Shown: piece by piece, positions 47,164 through 55,891 of the stretch
Layout of the letters: every line of letters begins with the position of its first letter
How positions within the stretch are numbered: position 1 is the first letter of the stretch
From: Sporosarcina jiandibaonis
GTDB lineage: Bacteria > Bacillota > Bacilli > Bacillales_A > Planococcaceae
Direction of reading: 5' to 3'
Assembly (NCBI RefSeq): GCF_013184495.1
Contig: NZ_JAAOIY010000001.1
Span: 496,001-560,000, forward strand
Length of the DNA: 64,000 nucleotides
Notes under the pieces: model-generated
What the model was told of the DNA's origin: nothing
The model's database searches: none
The model's input: the letters and a program-made list of their open reading frames with translations, nothing else
Translations under genes and position numbers: made by a program

Positions 47164-47460
47164 TTATTCTTGATCATGCAACTTGCTTCCGAATACATGT
47201 CTTTCAAGATTGGAGATTCGTTTGAGCAAATCAAAGTTCATTGCACCAGGATTGCTAGCAGAAGGTCGTTTTTCCGCCGCTGCAAGTTCATCTTTGATCC
47301 TATTGTTTTCACTTTCTAATTCCGTAATCCTCTTTTTTAACAATTGGTAGTCTTGAATGACATCATCTAAAAATAAATCAACTTCTTCTTGATTATATCC
47401 ACGCATAGCCGTTTTAAATTCTTTTTCGAGAATTATTTTCGCATCTAATTTAGTTTCCAT
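47164..47460 (-). CDS. gpsB: Cell-division protein GpsB
   Basis: GpsB moves between septum and side wall and links PBP1 to the division and elongation machines. The 98-residue DivIVA-like protein has the membrane-binding turn KEFKTAMRGYNQEEVDLFLDDVI followed by a coiled coil and a C-terminal helix ISNLERHVFG. In B. subtilis it acts on PBP1 (ponA), whose gene is 5 kb away here. It has an extended -10 promoter. Confidence 0.95.
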   Translation of the reverse strand: METKLDAKIILEKEFKTAMRGYNQEEVDLFLDDVIQDYQLLKKRITELESENNRIKDELAAAEKRPSASNPGAMNFDLLKRISNLERHVFGSKLHDQE

Positions 47461-47495
47461 GAAACTCGTCCTTCCATCTATCTTTCTTATGCGAT

Positions 47496-47504
47496 ATTAT
47501 ACCA
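47496..47504 (-). promoter_or_regulatory. Extended -10 promoter of gpsB
   Basis: TG-G-TATAAT on the minus strand, 36 bp before the gpsB ATG; the -35 is poor. Confidence 0.6.
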
Positions 47505-47557
47505 TATCTTGTCCGAATTTGTCTGTTTAAAACACTATAAAACTCGGTCCTTGTCGT

Positions 47558-48817
47558 TTATTGCGCTTCCCCGGGAAATAGTTTTCTCACTATTCTTATT
47601 TCCCTCTTTTGAAACATTTCCTGTTGTCGCAAACGAAATCGGTCAGTCAATTCGGGGTCTACTGTAAGCAGATGTTGCGCCCTCCTTGTATACTGTAGTG
47701 CCTTTTCTAACTCTTTTACTTTATGCTCATACAATTTGGCCAATTCCTCTAATGCAATTATTCTCTGGCGACCAACTAATCGATCTGCGGCAATAGTAAA
47801 GGATGAAATCGCTTCTTCTACGGCAAGTCTTCTCTTCATGATAAAGCCAAAGTGAAAATGCGTTACTGGGTGTTCCAGACCATATTCCAAAATGACTGAT
47901 TCTAGAACTCGGCTACTACGATCATATAACTTCAAATCTGCAAACCATTTTCCGATATTGGTTTGTGAAACTGCAGTTCCGCGAGTAGACGTTTCAAATA
48001 GCAAGTCCGTTGACTCAATATAAAGTGCGACAAGTGAAAGAATATCCCACTCATTGTGCTTGAGCACTTTCATCAATGGATCGATGCGACCACTTTTTAC
48101 AGCGTCTTGATAAATGATGGGAGCTAAATGACCCGGAATATCGTCTTCTCGAAAAAACCCGATTTTCTTTTCTTCGATATTGACTAAACTAAATGAATCA
48201 ACCTCTTCTTTCCAAATCCGCCTCGAGCCATGCAACAAATCTATATGTGCATGAGACGCGAGTGGCGGCAATGAGTTTCGATTCATTGTCCATCGCGTTT
48301 CGACTTGCGGAAGGTCGAAACTTTTACCATTATACGTCACTAGATTTAGATTATGCTCCCATAATCCAGATGCATATAAGAACGCACGCTCATGGTCGGG
48401 TCCAGGTAGTAAATATTGCGTAAGTTTAAACGAGCATTTAGTTTGTTCAATAAAACCAAGAAGGAATATAAGAGTCCCTGTACCTTTCAAGCCTGTTGTT
48501 TCAGTGTCGAAAAAAACTAATCGCTTTTCCAAATCGGGCGCTAACGGATGAGTTTCATCAAGATTTCCCCATTTTTTTAATGCATTATTTAAATCAGACA
48601 AATAAATATTTCCATGCTTGTATGTGCTGTCAAAACTAATCGTGCGTTTATAAACAATTCCATGACTATTTTCTTCTTTGGTCAACCCTGCTGCCAACCA
48701 CTTATCCTCGTAGAATGGAGATGGAGGCAAGACTTTTTTCTTTTCTGGTGTTTGTGTTTCTTTTGTAGTTTTCTTTACTAGTTTCTTCATTTCCATTAAC
48801 TTTTTCTCATATGACAC
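47558..48817 (-). CDS. mrfB: MrfB (YprB), RNase H-like exonuclease with TPR tail
   Basis: MrfB is the exonuclease partner of MrfA in mitomycin C repair in B. subtilis. The 419-residue product has an RNase H-like domain with FFDTETTGLKGTGTLIFLLG (catalytic Asp/Glu near residue 110), LVTYNGKSFDLPQVE and HNEWDILSLVALY. Helical TPR-like repeats follow at the C-terminus (ALEELAKLYEHKVKELEKALQYTRRA). The GTG start follows AAGGGGAG and overlaps the mrfA end, so the two are coupled. Confidence 0.9.
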   Translation of the reverse strand: MSYEKKLMEMKKLVKKTTKETQTPEKKKVLPPSPFYEDKWLAAGLTKEENSHGIVYKRTISFDSTYKHGNIYLSDLNNALKKWGNLDETHPLAPDLEKRLVFFDTETTGLKGTGTLIFLLGFIEQTKCSFKLTQYLLPGPDHERAFLYASGLWEHNLNLVTYNGKSFDLPQVETRWTMNRNSLPPLASHAHIDLLHGSRRIWKEEVDSFSLVNIEEKKIGFFREDDIPGHLAPIIYQDAVKSGRIDPLMKVLKHNEWDILSLVALYIESTDLLFETSTRGTAVSQTNIGKWFADLKLYDRSSRVLESVILEYGLEHPVTHFHFGFIMKRRLAVEEAISSFTIAADRLVGRQRIIALEELAKLYEHKVKELEKALQYTRRAQHLLTVDPELTDRFRLRQQEMFQKREIRIVRKLFPGEAQ

Positions 48818-51089
48818 TTCTTTCTCCCCTTACCAGGGCGTTAAGAAGAGATTCAACGTCCTTTTTCATTCCAGTGCCGGCTTCTTGCGCGCCAATACAA
48901 ATTGGACAGCCGCCTTTACAGCTACAAGATGCAACATGATCTTTGGCCTGTTGAAACAAGGAATCCCAACGCGTATAAATCTTCTCGCTTAAACCTATGC
49001 CGCCCGGATAACTATCGTAAATAAAGAATGTCGGTTTATCGGTGTGGACTGCTTTCACTTGAGGCACAACATGGATATCAGTTCGATCGCATCTGACAAA
49101 CAATGGAATGAATGACTGAATTGCATACGCTGCCCCCGTCATCGCATCCGTCAATTCCGATTCAGACCATCCACTAGGCACATCAAATGAATACCAAGTC
49201 GACGATGTATGAAGCTCAGTCGCTGGTAATGAAATCGGTCCCGAACCGATATTATCATGTGTACCAAAACGAATCTTTTTAAATATAGTAGGGATAGCGA
49301 GCACTGCAATGTCTCCATACGAACAAATGCCATTTTTCGCCGTACTTGTTTCATCCTCGTTCATAACTTTTAACTCCACTGCTAAATTCGCATCCGTAAA
49401 ATAATCTACATCGACTTCAGTCACGTAAGCTTTCTTCTCTTCCCAATCAAGCTTCTCTACTTGGTACTGAGTTCCTTGATGGATATAAATAGCTTCTTCA
49501 TGGAGCAATGTCATCGCGCTAAATGTGTCCATCTCTCCGATGACTATCGTTCCTTTGGGAATTGTTTTATCAATAATGACGACATTTTCTTGAGCAGCAG
49601 AACGTAGACTGACATCACTTGCCGGAAAACGGTCCGTCATCCAATGCCATCGATCCGTAGTTTTAATAAGAACACCTTCAGCTTCAAGAAATTCAAGAAG
49701 TTGTTGCACTTCGAACTCTCCATAGGTTTCTGTTAAGGAAAATGGCAATTCAAATGAAGCGCATTTTAAGTGATCCATTAAAATAAACATATTGTCGGGA
49801 TGAATTCTTCCTTCTTCAGGTGATTGGCCAAGGAGATAATCAGGGTTTTCAATAATATATTGATCAAGCGCGACAGATTGCGCGACATAAATTATTAATG
49901 CGTCTTCTTGTCGTCTTCCCGCTCTTCCGGCTTGCTGAAAAGCGCTTGCGATATTTCCTGGATACCCAGTCATGATGCATGCTTGCAGTTGGCCAATATC
50001 GATTCCTAGTTCAAGTGCATTCGTACTGACTACGGTTTTTATCGAACCATCGCGAAGACCTTTCTCGATTTTTCTGCGTTCTGAAGGCAAATAGCCGCCC
50101 CGGTAACCCATGACAGAGTTGTCGAATAGTTTCTTTTTCGTTAATTCTTGCATATATTTCACCAGCATCTCGACACGCACCCGGCTTTTAGCAAAGATTA
50201 TCGTTTGCATGCCTTCGCGGTATAATAATGATGCGATATCCCGTACTTCTAATAACGCACTGCGGCGTATGCCGAATGTCGGGTGGACGACTGGCGGATT
50301 ATAAAAAATGAAATGCTTTTTTCCTGAGGGCGCACCGTTGTTTTCTATTAAGCGCATATCTGTATTTGTAAGCGATTCTGCAAGGTCTCCAGGATTGGCA
50401 ATCGTCGCAGAAGTGCAGATGAATACCGGATCACTTCCGTAGTAATTGCAAATTCGTTTTAATCGGCGTAAGACATGTGCTACATGGCTTCCAAATACGC
50501 CTTTGTATGTGTGCAATTCATCGATAATAATATATTTCAAGTTTTCGAATAGGGACACCCATTTTGTATGATGGGGTAAAATTCCGGAATGTAACATGTC
50601 CGGATTCGTTAAAACGATATGACCCGACTTTCGAACTTTTGTCCGGAGTCCGGGGGCCGTATCGCCATCATACGTATAACTAAGAATTGTTTCTTCGCTC
50701 GCTTCAATCAAACCGTGAAGATCGCTCAATTGATCTTGTGCTAATGCCTTCGTCGGGAATAAATAGATTGCTCTCGATGATTCATCTTCTAAAATGCTTT
50801 GAAGCACCGGCAAATGATAACAGAGAGATTTTCCTGAAGCAGTTGGTGTAACAGCAGTTATTGACTCGCCATTATATGCTGAATCGAATGCTTCTCTCTG
50901 ATGACTGTATAGCTGTTCAATCCCTTTAGTCTTTAGAGCCTTGATAATTGAGGGATGAAGTACTGATGGAAAATCCGCGTAGGTCGCCGACTTGCCTTCT
51001 ATTTTTCTATAATGAATAATATTGTCTGAGAACGAGGGGGTCGATCGCAGTTTAGTCAAAACCGAACTAATTGTTGTATTTTGAGTCAT
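48807..51089 (-). CDS. mrfA: MrfA (YprA), DEAD/DEAH helicase of mitomycin repair
   Basis: MrfA is a superfamily 2 helicase with a C-terminal DUF1998 zinc domain; in B. subtilis it removes mitomycin adducts together with MrfB without UvrABC. The 760-residue product has TPTASGKSLCY (Walker A, about residue 81), IIIDELHTYKG (DELH box, about 188), STNALELGIDIG, QAGRAGRRQ and the four-Cys cluster CSCKGGCPIC near the C-terminus. ATG overlaps the yppE stop (ATGA). Confidence 0.92.
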   Translation of the reverse strand: MTQNTTISSVLTKLRSTPSFSDNIIHYRKIEGKSATYADFPSVLHPSIIKALKTKGIEQLYSHQREAFDSAYNGESITAVTPTASGKSLCYHLPVLQSILEDESSRAIYLFPTKALAQDQLSDLHGLIEASEETILSYTYDGDTAPGLRTKVRKSGHIVLTNPDMLHSGILPHHTKWVSLFENLKYIIIDELHTYKGVFGSHVAHVLRRLKRICNYYGSDPVFICTSATIANPGDLAESLTNTDMRLIENNGAPSGKKHFIFYNPPVVHPTFGIRRSALLEVRDIASLLYREGMQTIIFAKSRVRVEMLVKYMQELTKKKLFDNSVMGYRGGYLPSERRKIEKGLRDGSIKTVVSTNALELGIDIGQLQACIMTGYPGNIASAFQQAGRAGRRQEDALIIYVAQSVALDQYIIENPDYLLGQSPEEGRIHPDNMFILMDHLKCASFELPFSLTETYGEFEVQQLLEFLEAEGVLIKTTDRWHWMTDRFPASDVSLRSAAQENVVIIDKTIPKGTIVIGEMDTFSAMTLLHEEAIYIHQGTQYQVEKLDWEEKKAYVTEVDVDYFTDANLAVELKVMNEDETSTAKNGICSYGDIAVLAIPTIFKKIRFGTHDNIGSGPISLPATELHTSSTWYSFDVPSGWSESELTDAMTGAAYAIQSFIPLFVRCDRTDIHVVPQVKAVHTDKPTFFIYDSYPGGIGLSEKIYTRWDSLFQQAKDHVASCSCKGGCPICIGAQEAGTGMKKDVESLLNALVRGERSVI

Positions 51090-51457
51090 TTCAACTCTCT
51101 CTCCTTCTCCTCTTCGATCGCATCTAAAAATGTTTTTAACGTATATTCTGCTGAACGGATAGAAAGCACAAATCTTTTCAAGCCAGTCTTCTTATAGAAT
51201 GACTGAACGATAAATTGTTTCATCCCATCCGTTAATGTTTCAATCTGAGATGGGTGTACGTACTTCGGTTTCGCAATTTTTATCCAAGCGTAAGATTCTT
51301 CTGCCCATTCATCTAACATTGAATGGTATTTATCTGCATATGGTTTTACTTCTTTAAAAAAGTCAGGTTCCCTGTCTAGTCGTCTCATCTCTGTATGGCG
51401 TACGAGACATTCTTGGCAGACAGAAAGGAGTATTTTACATTTTTCTTCTAAATTCAT
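51086..51457 (-). CDS. yppE: YppE family protein (DUF1798)
   Basis: The 123-residue all-helical protein matches DUF1798: LSVCQECLVRHTEMRRLDREPDFFKEVKPYADKYHSMLDEWAEESYAWI, then FVLSIRSAEYTLKTFLDAIEEE. Its function is unknown; it is the first gene of yppE-mrfA-mrfB, which suggests a link to repair. The gap to recU (51458-51632) holds both promoters, a LexA-like box and palindromes. Confidence 0.85.
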   Translation of the reverse strand: MNLEEKCKILLSVCQECLVRHTEMRRLDREPDFFKEVKPYADKYHSMLDEWAEESYAWIKIAKPKYVHPSQIETLTDGMKQFIVQSFYKKTGLKRFVLSIRSAEYTLKTFLDAIEEEKERELK

Positions 51458-51487
51458 TTTTTATCAGCCTCTCGGATTCTTTCTTCT

Positions 51488-51517
51488 ATTTTACCAGATT
51501 AACAATCGCTTAACCAA
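51488..51517 (-). promoter_or_regulatory. Promoter of yppE-mrfA-mrfB
   Basis: TTGGTT (51512-51517), 18 bp, TGG-TAAAAT (51488-51493) with an extended -10. The LexA-like box ends 7 bp upstream of the -35. Confidence 0.55.
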
Positions 51518-51524
51518 TATCTAG

Positions 51525-51538
51525 CGAACACATATTCC
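51525..51538. promoter_or_regulatory. LexA (DinR) box candidate, one mismatch
   Basis: CGAACACATATTCC matches the Bacillus SOS box CGAACRNRYGTTYC at 13 of 14 positions; the mismatch is A for G at position 10. It lies between the divergent repair operons mrfAB and recU. Confidence 0.4.
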
Positions 51539-51557
51539 ATGGAATAAAAAGTATTCC
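51533..51557. repeat. Overlapping inverted repeats next to the LexA-like box
   Basis: TATTCCATGGAATA (51533-51546) is a perfect palindrome. GGAATA-AAAAG-TATTCC (51541-51557) overlaps its right half. The half-site TATTCC is thus present in three copies, a possible cooperative operator. Confidence 0.5.
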
Positions 51558-51601
51558 GCATGAAATGGAAACTTTCTGCTTGCTAGTCCGTCCAATGCTT
51601 A

Positions 51602-51610
51602 TGGTATGAT
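51602..51610 (+). promoter_or_regulatory. Extended -10 promoter of recU-ponA
   Basis: TG-G-TATGAT; the -35 is poor. The transcript would start near 51617, about 16 nt before the recU TTG. Confidence 0.5.
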
Positions 51611-51632
51611 GAATGAATGCGAGGTGGTACAA

Positions 51633-52253
51633 TTGACAATTCGGTATCCGAACGGTAAAAAATATGTGCCCGTTAGAACCACTAGTCCTCAGAAATTTAG
51701 TAATCATTCCTATAGTAATCGCGGGAAAACGCTAGAAGAGGATTTGAATGAGTCCAACGAATATTATTTGACTCATAACATTGCTGTCGTCCATCAAAAA
51801 CCGGTCCCGATTCAGGTGGTAAATGTTAATTACCCTTCTCGAAGCGCTGCCGTAATTACGGAAGCCTATTTTCGAACCCCTTCTACAACTGATTATAACG
51901 GTGTTTGGAATGGTCATTATATCGATTTCGAAGCGAAAGAAACAAGGAGCAAAACGTCATTTCCACTGCAGAATATTCATGAACACCAAATTATTCATAT
52001 GAAAAATGTTACTATGCAAAAAGGGATTGCGTTTGTCATTGTTAAATTCTCTACATTGAATCGATATTTTATCGTTCCATACGATGTAATGGAGAAAAAA
52101 TGGGAGAGAATGAAAGCTGGCGGTCGAAAATCAATCTCTTTAGCTGAATTCGAAAACGAATCGATCGAAATAGAGCTCGGATTTATGCCCAATATCGATT
52201 ACTTAAAAGCGATTTCGGATATAGTAAACTATGAAGGCAATATTGAAAGGTAG
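51633..52253 (+). CDS. recU: Holliday junction resolvase RecU
   Basis: RecU cuts Holliday junctions in Firmicutes. The 206-residue product has SNRGKTLEEDLNESNEYYL, VVHQKPVPIQVVNVNYPSRSAAVITEAYF, TTDYNGVWNGHYIDFEAKETRSKTSFPLQN and the DHQ-like HEHQIIHM. The acidic residues and Lys of the PD-D/ExK site are all present. The TTG at 51633 is chosen because GAGGTGG lies 7 nt upstream; the longer frame has no signal. It precedes ponA by 9 nt in the conserved recU-ponA pair. Confidence 0.95.
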   Translation: MTIRYPNGKKYVPVRTTSPQKFSNHSYSNRGKTLEEDLNESNEYYLTHNIAVVHQKPVPIQVVNVNYPSRSAAVITEAYFRTPSTTDYNGVWNGHYIDFEAKETRSKTSFPLQNIHEHQIIHMKNVTMQKGIAFVIVKFSTLNRYFIVPYDVMEKKWERMKAGGRKSISLAEFENESIEIELGFMPNIDYLKAISDIVNYEGNIER

Positions 52254-52262
52254 GAAAAATTT

Positions 52263-54845
52263 ATGAGCGATAATATAAACTCTAGAGTAGAGCGTCGAAA
52301 AGCTCTAGAAAACTCTCGCAATAAGAAACCGAAGAATACAAAAGGTATTATTAAAAAGGTCTTTCTATCATTAGTTATTCTAGGATTTGCGATATTAATT
52401 GGCGGAACCGGTTTATTTCTATTTTACGCAAGTTCATCTCCTAAACTCGATGAAGAGTTATTGAGAGATCCAGTTTCTTCGGAGTTTTTGGATCGTCACG
52501 GTGAAGTTTTCCACACGACTGGTTCGGAAAAAAGAGAATACGTCAACTACGATGAAATTCCAAAATTAATGGAAGATGCAATCTTAGCAACAGAAGACGT
52601 AAGGTTCTACTCCCACCACGGGATGGATTTTAAAAGACTTGGCGGTGCAGTGCTAGCAAACTTCAAAAGTGGTTTCGGTTCTCAAGGTGCGAGTACGCTG
52701 ACACAACAAGTGATTAAAAACTCATTTTTGTCTGCGGATAAAACATTGAAACGTAAATCGCAAGAAGCATGGTTGGCTTTTCAACTTGAACGAGAATACG
52801 ATAAAGAAGAAATTTTCGAAATGTATTTCAATAAAATATTAATGTCTGGATCGACCTACGGATTCGGAACAGCTGCAGAACACTTTTATGGAAAAAAACT
52901 TGCAGATCTTGAATTACACGAAGTTGCCATGTTAGCAGGGCTCCCACAGAGTCCAAATGGATATAATCCTTTCATAAATCCCGAACGTGCGGAGAAACGA
53001 CGAAACATCGTACTAGGGTTAATGTATCAACATGGGAAAATAACAAAAGAGCAGATGGAAGAAGCAAGAACAATTGATGTAGCGTCTACTTTACGGCAGG
53101 AAGGAAATAAAGTAGCGAGCAGCGGCACCAAATATCCAGCGTTTATTGATCTTGTTTTGAATGAACTTGAGGATGCGGGAGTCGATCTTAGTGAAGGGTT
53201 GAAAATTCATACTACACTAGATCCGGTAGCACAACGCTCAGTAGAAGACGCGCTAACTTCTACTTATTATGCGAATGAAAAAGTAGAAGCAGGTTTAACA
53301 GTCCTTGATACTAAAACAGGTGAAATTGTTGCAGTTGGCAGCCGTAACTACAAATTAGCCAACTGGAGCTTTGCTACGCAAGAAAAACGCCAACTCGGTT
53401 CAACTATTAAACCAGTATTAGCATATGGTCCAGCTATCGAATATTTAAATTGGTCAACTGGCAATACAGTTATTGACGCGGAAAAAAATTATAATAATGG
53501 AAACCCGATTCGAAATGTAGATCTGAAGTTTTTAGGGGCGATGACAGCTCGAGAAGCGCTCTATAAATCACGGAATATACCCGCTGTTTCAACTTATGAT
53601 GAAGTAGGTCATGGAAGAGCGAACGATTTCGCTGCAAAGCTAGGTATTGCGCTAAAAGGTGAAAACCAATCCAATGCACTTGGTGGTACATCTGAAGAAT
53701 TTTCTACGGCTCAACTTGCAGGTGCATATGCTGCATTTGGTAATGGAGGCGTTTATACGAAACCACATGCAGTAAAGAAAATTGTTTTCCGTGACGGGAA
53801 AACGGAAAAACAGTTATCGCCTAATTCAGAAGTCGTCATGAAAGATTCAACTGCATATATGGTTACAGATATGCTGCGAGACGTTTTGAAATCTGGTATT
53901 GGAGCAACAGGCGCTCGTGCAAGTGTACCTGGACTCGATATTGCTGGAAAAACAGGTACAACAAACAATGCAGTCGATTCTTGGTTTGCTGGCTACTCTA
54001 CTAACTATACTATTGCTGCATGGAGCGGTTACAAAGACCGGACACCAATGGAATATATGGACGGTGAACGTTACGTTCCTCAAGACCTTTTTAAGTCGGT
54101 CATGACAACTATTTCTGCAGGTAAAGAAACAGCACGATTCCAAAAACCTTCCTCAGTTGAAGAGGTTGATATTGTTTATAAATCAAATCCATTAATTAGA
54201 GCAAGTTCCTCAACGCCTTCAAGTATGAGACGTACAGAGCTGTTCGTTAAAGGAACAGTGCCAAAAGAAATCGCGGAAGAAATCAAACTTGATGCACCAA
54301 CGAAACTCAAAGCTGATTACGATGAAAAGTCTAAGTCCATCACATTGAAATGGAATCACAAAGCCCCTAAATCCAAAATGCTTAAAGGCAATGTAGAATT
54401 CGTCGTATATGCAAGTATGGACGGCGGCGAGAAACAAGAGATGACAAGAACTTCAGACAATAAGGTTACCTTTACTGGTATTGAAGGCGGTAAAACATAC
54501 ACATTTGAAGTGATTGCGTTACTCGGAGAGCTAAAGAGCGGTCCCGCATCAATTTCAATTCGTGTTGACGAGAAAGAAGAACCTGAGATTGAAGAACCGG
54601 AAGTACCTGTAGAGCCGGAAGAACCGGAGCAACCAGAAGAACCGCAAAAAGAACCCGAAGAGCCTGAAGAGCCAGCCAACCCTGGAGACGGTGAAGGTCA
54701 AGGCGACGATGAAGGCGAAGGCGGAACTGGTGAAGGTGAAGGTGAAGGCGGCAATACTGAAGGAGAAGAACCAGGTTCGGGCAGCACTGGAAATAATGGA
54801 AATAACGGTAACAACGACAACAAAGGCAATAATGGAAATCAATAA
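52263..54845 (+). CDS. ponA: Penicillin-binding protein 1 (class A, bifunctional)
   Basis: This enzyme polymerises and cross-links peptidoglycan. The 860-residue product has a short basic tail and a membrane helix (about residues 33-57). The GT51 transglycosylase domain follows (ILATEDVRFYSHHG with the catalytic Glu, GSQGASTLTQQVIKN, LPQSPNGYNP). The transpeptidase has STIK (about 379), SRN and KTGT (about 562). A fibronectin-III domain (about 680-765) comes next, and the protein ends in a Pro-Glu repeat stretch and a Gly/Glu/Asn-rich tail. The tail is low complexity and longer than in many homologues. Confidence 0.96.
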   Translation: MSDNINSRVERRKALENSRNKKPKNTKGIIKKVFLSLVILGFAILIGGTGLFLFYASSSPKLDEELLRDPVSSEFLDRHGEVFHTTGSEKREYVNYDEIPKLMEDAILATEDVRFYSHHGMDFKRLGGAVLANFKSGFGSQGASTLTQQVIKNSFLSADKTLKRKSQEAWLAFQLEREYDKEEIFEMYFNKILMSGSTYGFGTAAEHFYGKKLADLELHEVAMLAGLPQSPNGYNPFINPERAEKRRNIVLGLMYQHGKITKEQMEEARTIDVASTLRQEGNKVASSGTKYPAFIDLVLNELEDAGVDLSEGLKIHTTLDPVAQRSVEDALTSTYYANEKVEAGLTVLDTKTGEIVAVGSRNYKLANWSFATQEKRQLGSTIKPVLAYGPAIEYLNWSTGNTVIDAEKNYNNGNPIRNVDLKFLGAMTAREALYKSRNIPAVSTYDEVGHGRANDFAAKLGIALKGENQSNALGGTSEEFSTAQLAGAYAAFGNGGVYTKPHAVKKIVFRDGKTEKQLSPNSEVVMKDSTAYMVTDMLRDVLKSGIGATGARASVPGLDIAGKTGTTNNAVDSWFAGYSTNYTIAAWSGYKDRTPMEYMDGERYVPQDLFKSVMTTISAGKETARFQKPSSVEEVDIVYKSNPLIRASSSTPSSMRRTELFVKGTVPKEIAEEIKLDAPTKLKADYDEKSKSITLKWNHKAPKSKMLKGNVEFVVYASMDGGEKQEMTRTSDNKVTFTGIEGGKTYTFEVIALLGELKSGPASISIRVDEKEEPEIEEPEVPVEPEEPEQPEEPQKEPEEPEEPANPGDGEGQGDDEGEGGTGEGEGEGGNTEGEEPGSGSTGNNGNNGNNDNKGNNGNQ

Positions 54846-54849
54846 CTAA

Positions 54850-54895
54850 AAAGCTGAAGTTCATGCGCAGTACCTGCGTTGAACTTCAGCTTTTA
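54850..54895. terminator. Bidirectional terminator, ponA / ypoC
   Basis: AAAAGCTGAAGTTCA and TGAACTTCAGCTTTT form a perfect 15-bp stem. The 16-nt loop contains a second small stem (GCGCAG/CTGCG). T-rich tails exist on both strands. Confidence 0.9.
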
Positions 54896-55228
54896 TTTTT
54901 GCATGACGGAGAGTCGTGCCGCTTTCTTTTTTGCCTCTGTATAGAGTGCATCAAGTTGAACATAAGCGTAGTGACTAGCAATTTTATCTTTCACAAATTG
55001 GAGTCGCTCATCCCCGTTTAACGGAAGAAGACGAGCAACCATCTTTCCAGTTCGTTGATTTAACTCGCTTCCGCCATATTCTAGAAGCTGAGTATAATTG
55101 CGAATCGCAATTTCCATATACGTGATGGCTTCTTTATCTTCTATATTATATAGTTTTTCAATTTCCTCTTTCACAAGATCCCATTTTTCAAAATGAGGGG
55201 CAAGAAGTTCTTTGGAAAAACGGTTCAA
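54893..55228 (-). CDS. ypoC: YpoC family protein
   Basis: The 111-residue helical protein matches YpoC: FEKWDLVKEEIEKLYN, AITYMEIAIRNYTQLLEYGG and ERLQFVKDKIASHYAYVQLDALY. Its function is unknown. It starts with TTG directly after the nth stop, with AGGGGG upstream. It is last in dnaD-nth-ypoC, the order seen in B. subtilis. Confidence 0.88.
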   Translation of the reverse strand: MNRFSKELLAPHFEKWDLVKEEIEKLYNIEDKEAITYMEIAIRNYTQLLEYGGSELNQRTGKMVARLLPLNGDERLQFVKDKIASHYAYVQLDALYTEAKKKAARLSVMQK

Positions 55229-55882
55229 TTATATCCCCCTCGCCTTCATCCGCTTCTTGCCTTCCCTGCAGATGGACAGTAGCGGACAAACCTCGCATTC
55301 CGGATTCCTAGCTTTACAATGGTAGCGTCCGAAGAAAATAATTTGGTGATGTGTATTCGTCCAATTATCTAACGGAGTCCAACGCATTATTTTTTCTTCA
55401 ACAGCTAGTGGAGAATCTCTCCACCTGTTCATGCCAAGTCTTTTGGCTACCCGTTCAACATGCGTATCAACTGCAAGCGCCGGGATTCCAAATGCATTCG
55501 AAACGACCACATTTGCTGTTTTTCTTCCAACGCCCGGCAAGGTCATTAGTTCGTCTCGATTTGCCGGTACTTCCCCGTTATATTTATCAATCAGAATTTG
55601 GCTTAGCGCTTGAATACTTTTTGATTTATTACGAAATAAGCCAATCGATCTAATATCATCCTGCAACTCTTCAATTTCAACGGCAAGATAATCTTCTGGG
55701 GTTTTATATTTTTTGAAAAGCTCAGCAGTTACACGATTGACAAGCACATCCGTGCATTGTGCTGAAAGAAGTGTTGCTATCGTTAATTCAAATGGGTTTT
55801 CATGCACTAATTCACAATGTGCATCCGGAAACATTTCTGCGAATTTTTCCAAGCAAAATTCCCATTGTTTTTTGGTAAGCAT
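55229..55882 (-). CDS. nth: Endonuclease III (DNA glycosylase/AP lyase)
   Basis: Nth excises oxidised pyrimidines. The 217-residue product has the helix-hairpin-helix MTLPGVGRKTANVV with the catalytic Lys (about residue 122), the catalytic Asp in AVDTHVERVAKRLG, and the iron-sulfur ligands CKARNPECEVCPLLSIC with the usual 6-2-5 spacing. ATG follows AGGGGG. It is 9 bp downstream of dnaD. Confidence 0.96.
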   Translation of the reverse strand: MLTKKQWEFCLEKFAEMFPDAHCELVHENPFELTIATLLSAQCTDVLVNRVTAELFKKYKTPEDYLAVEIEELQDDIRSIGLFRNKSKSIQALSQILIDKYNGEVPANRDELMTLPGVGRKTANVVVSNAFGIPALAVDTHVERVAKRLGMNRWRDSPLAVEEKIMRWTPLDNWTNTHHQIIFFGRYHCKARNPECEVCPLLSICREGKKRMKARGI

Positions 55883-55891
55883 TGTATCCCC

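Noticed and set aside
54356..54864. Several antisense frames of 95-130 codons under the PBP1 tail
   Set aside because: They arise from the low-complexity Pro/Glu/Gly/Asn repeat; products are runs of Ser/Gly, Leu/His or Phe with no family.
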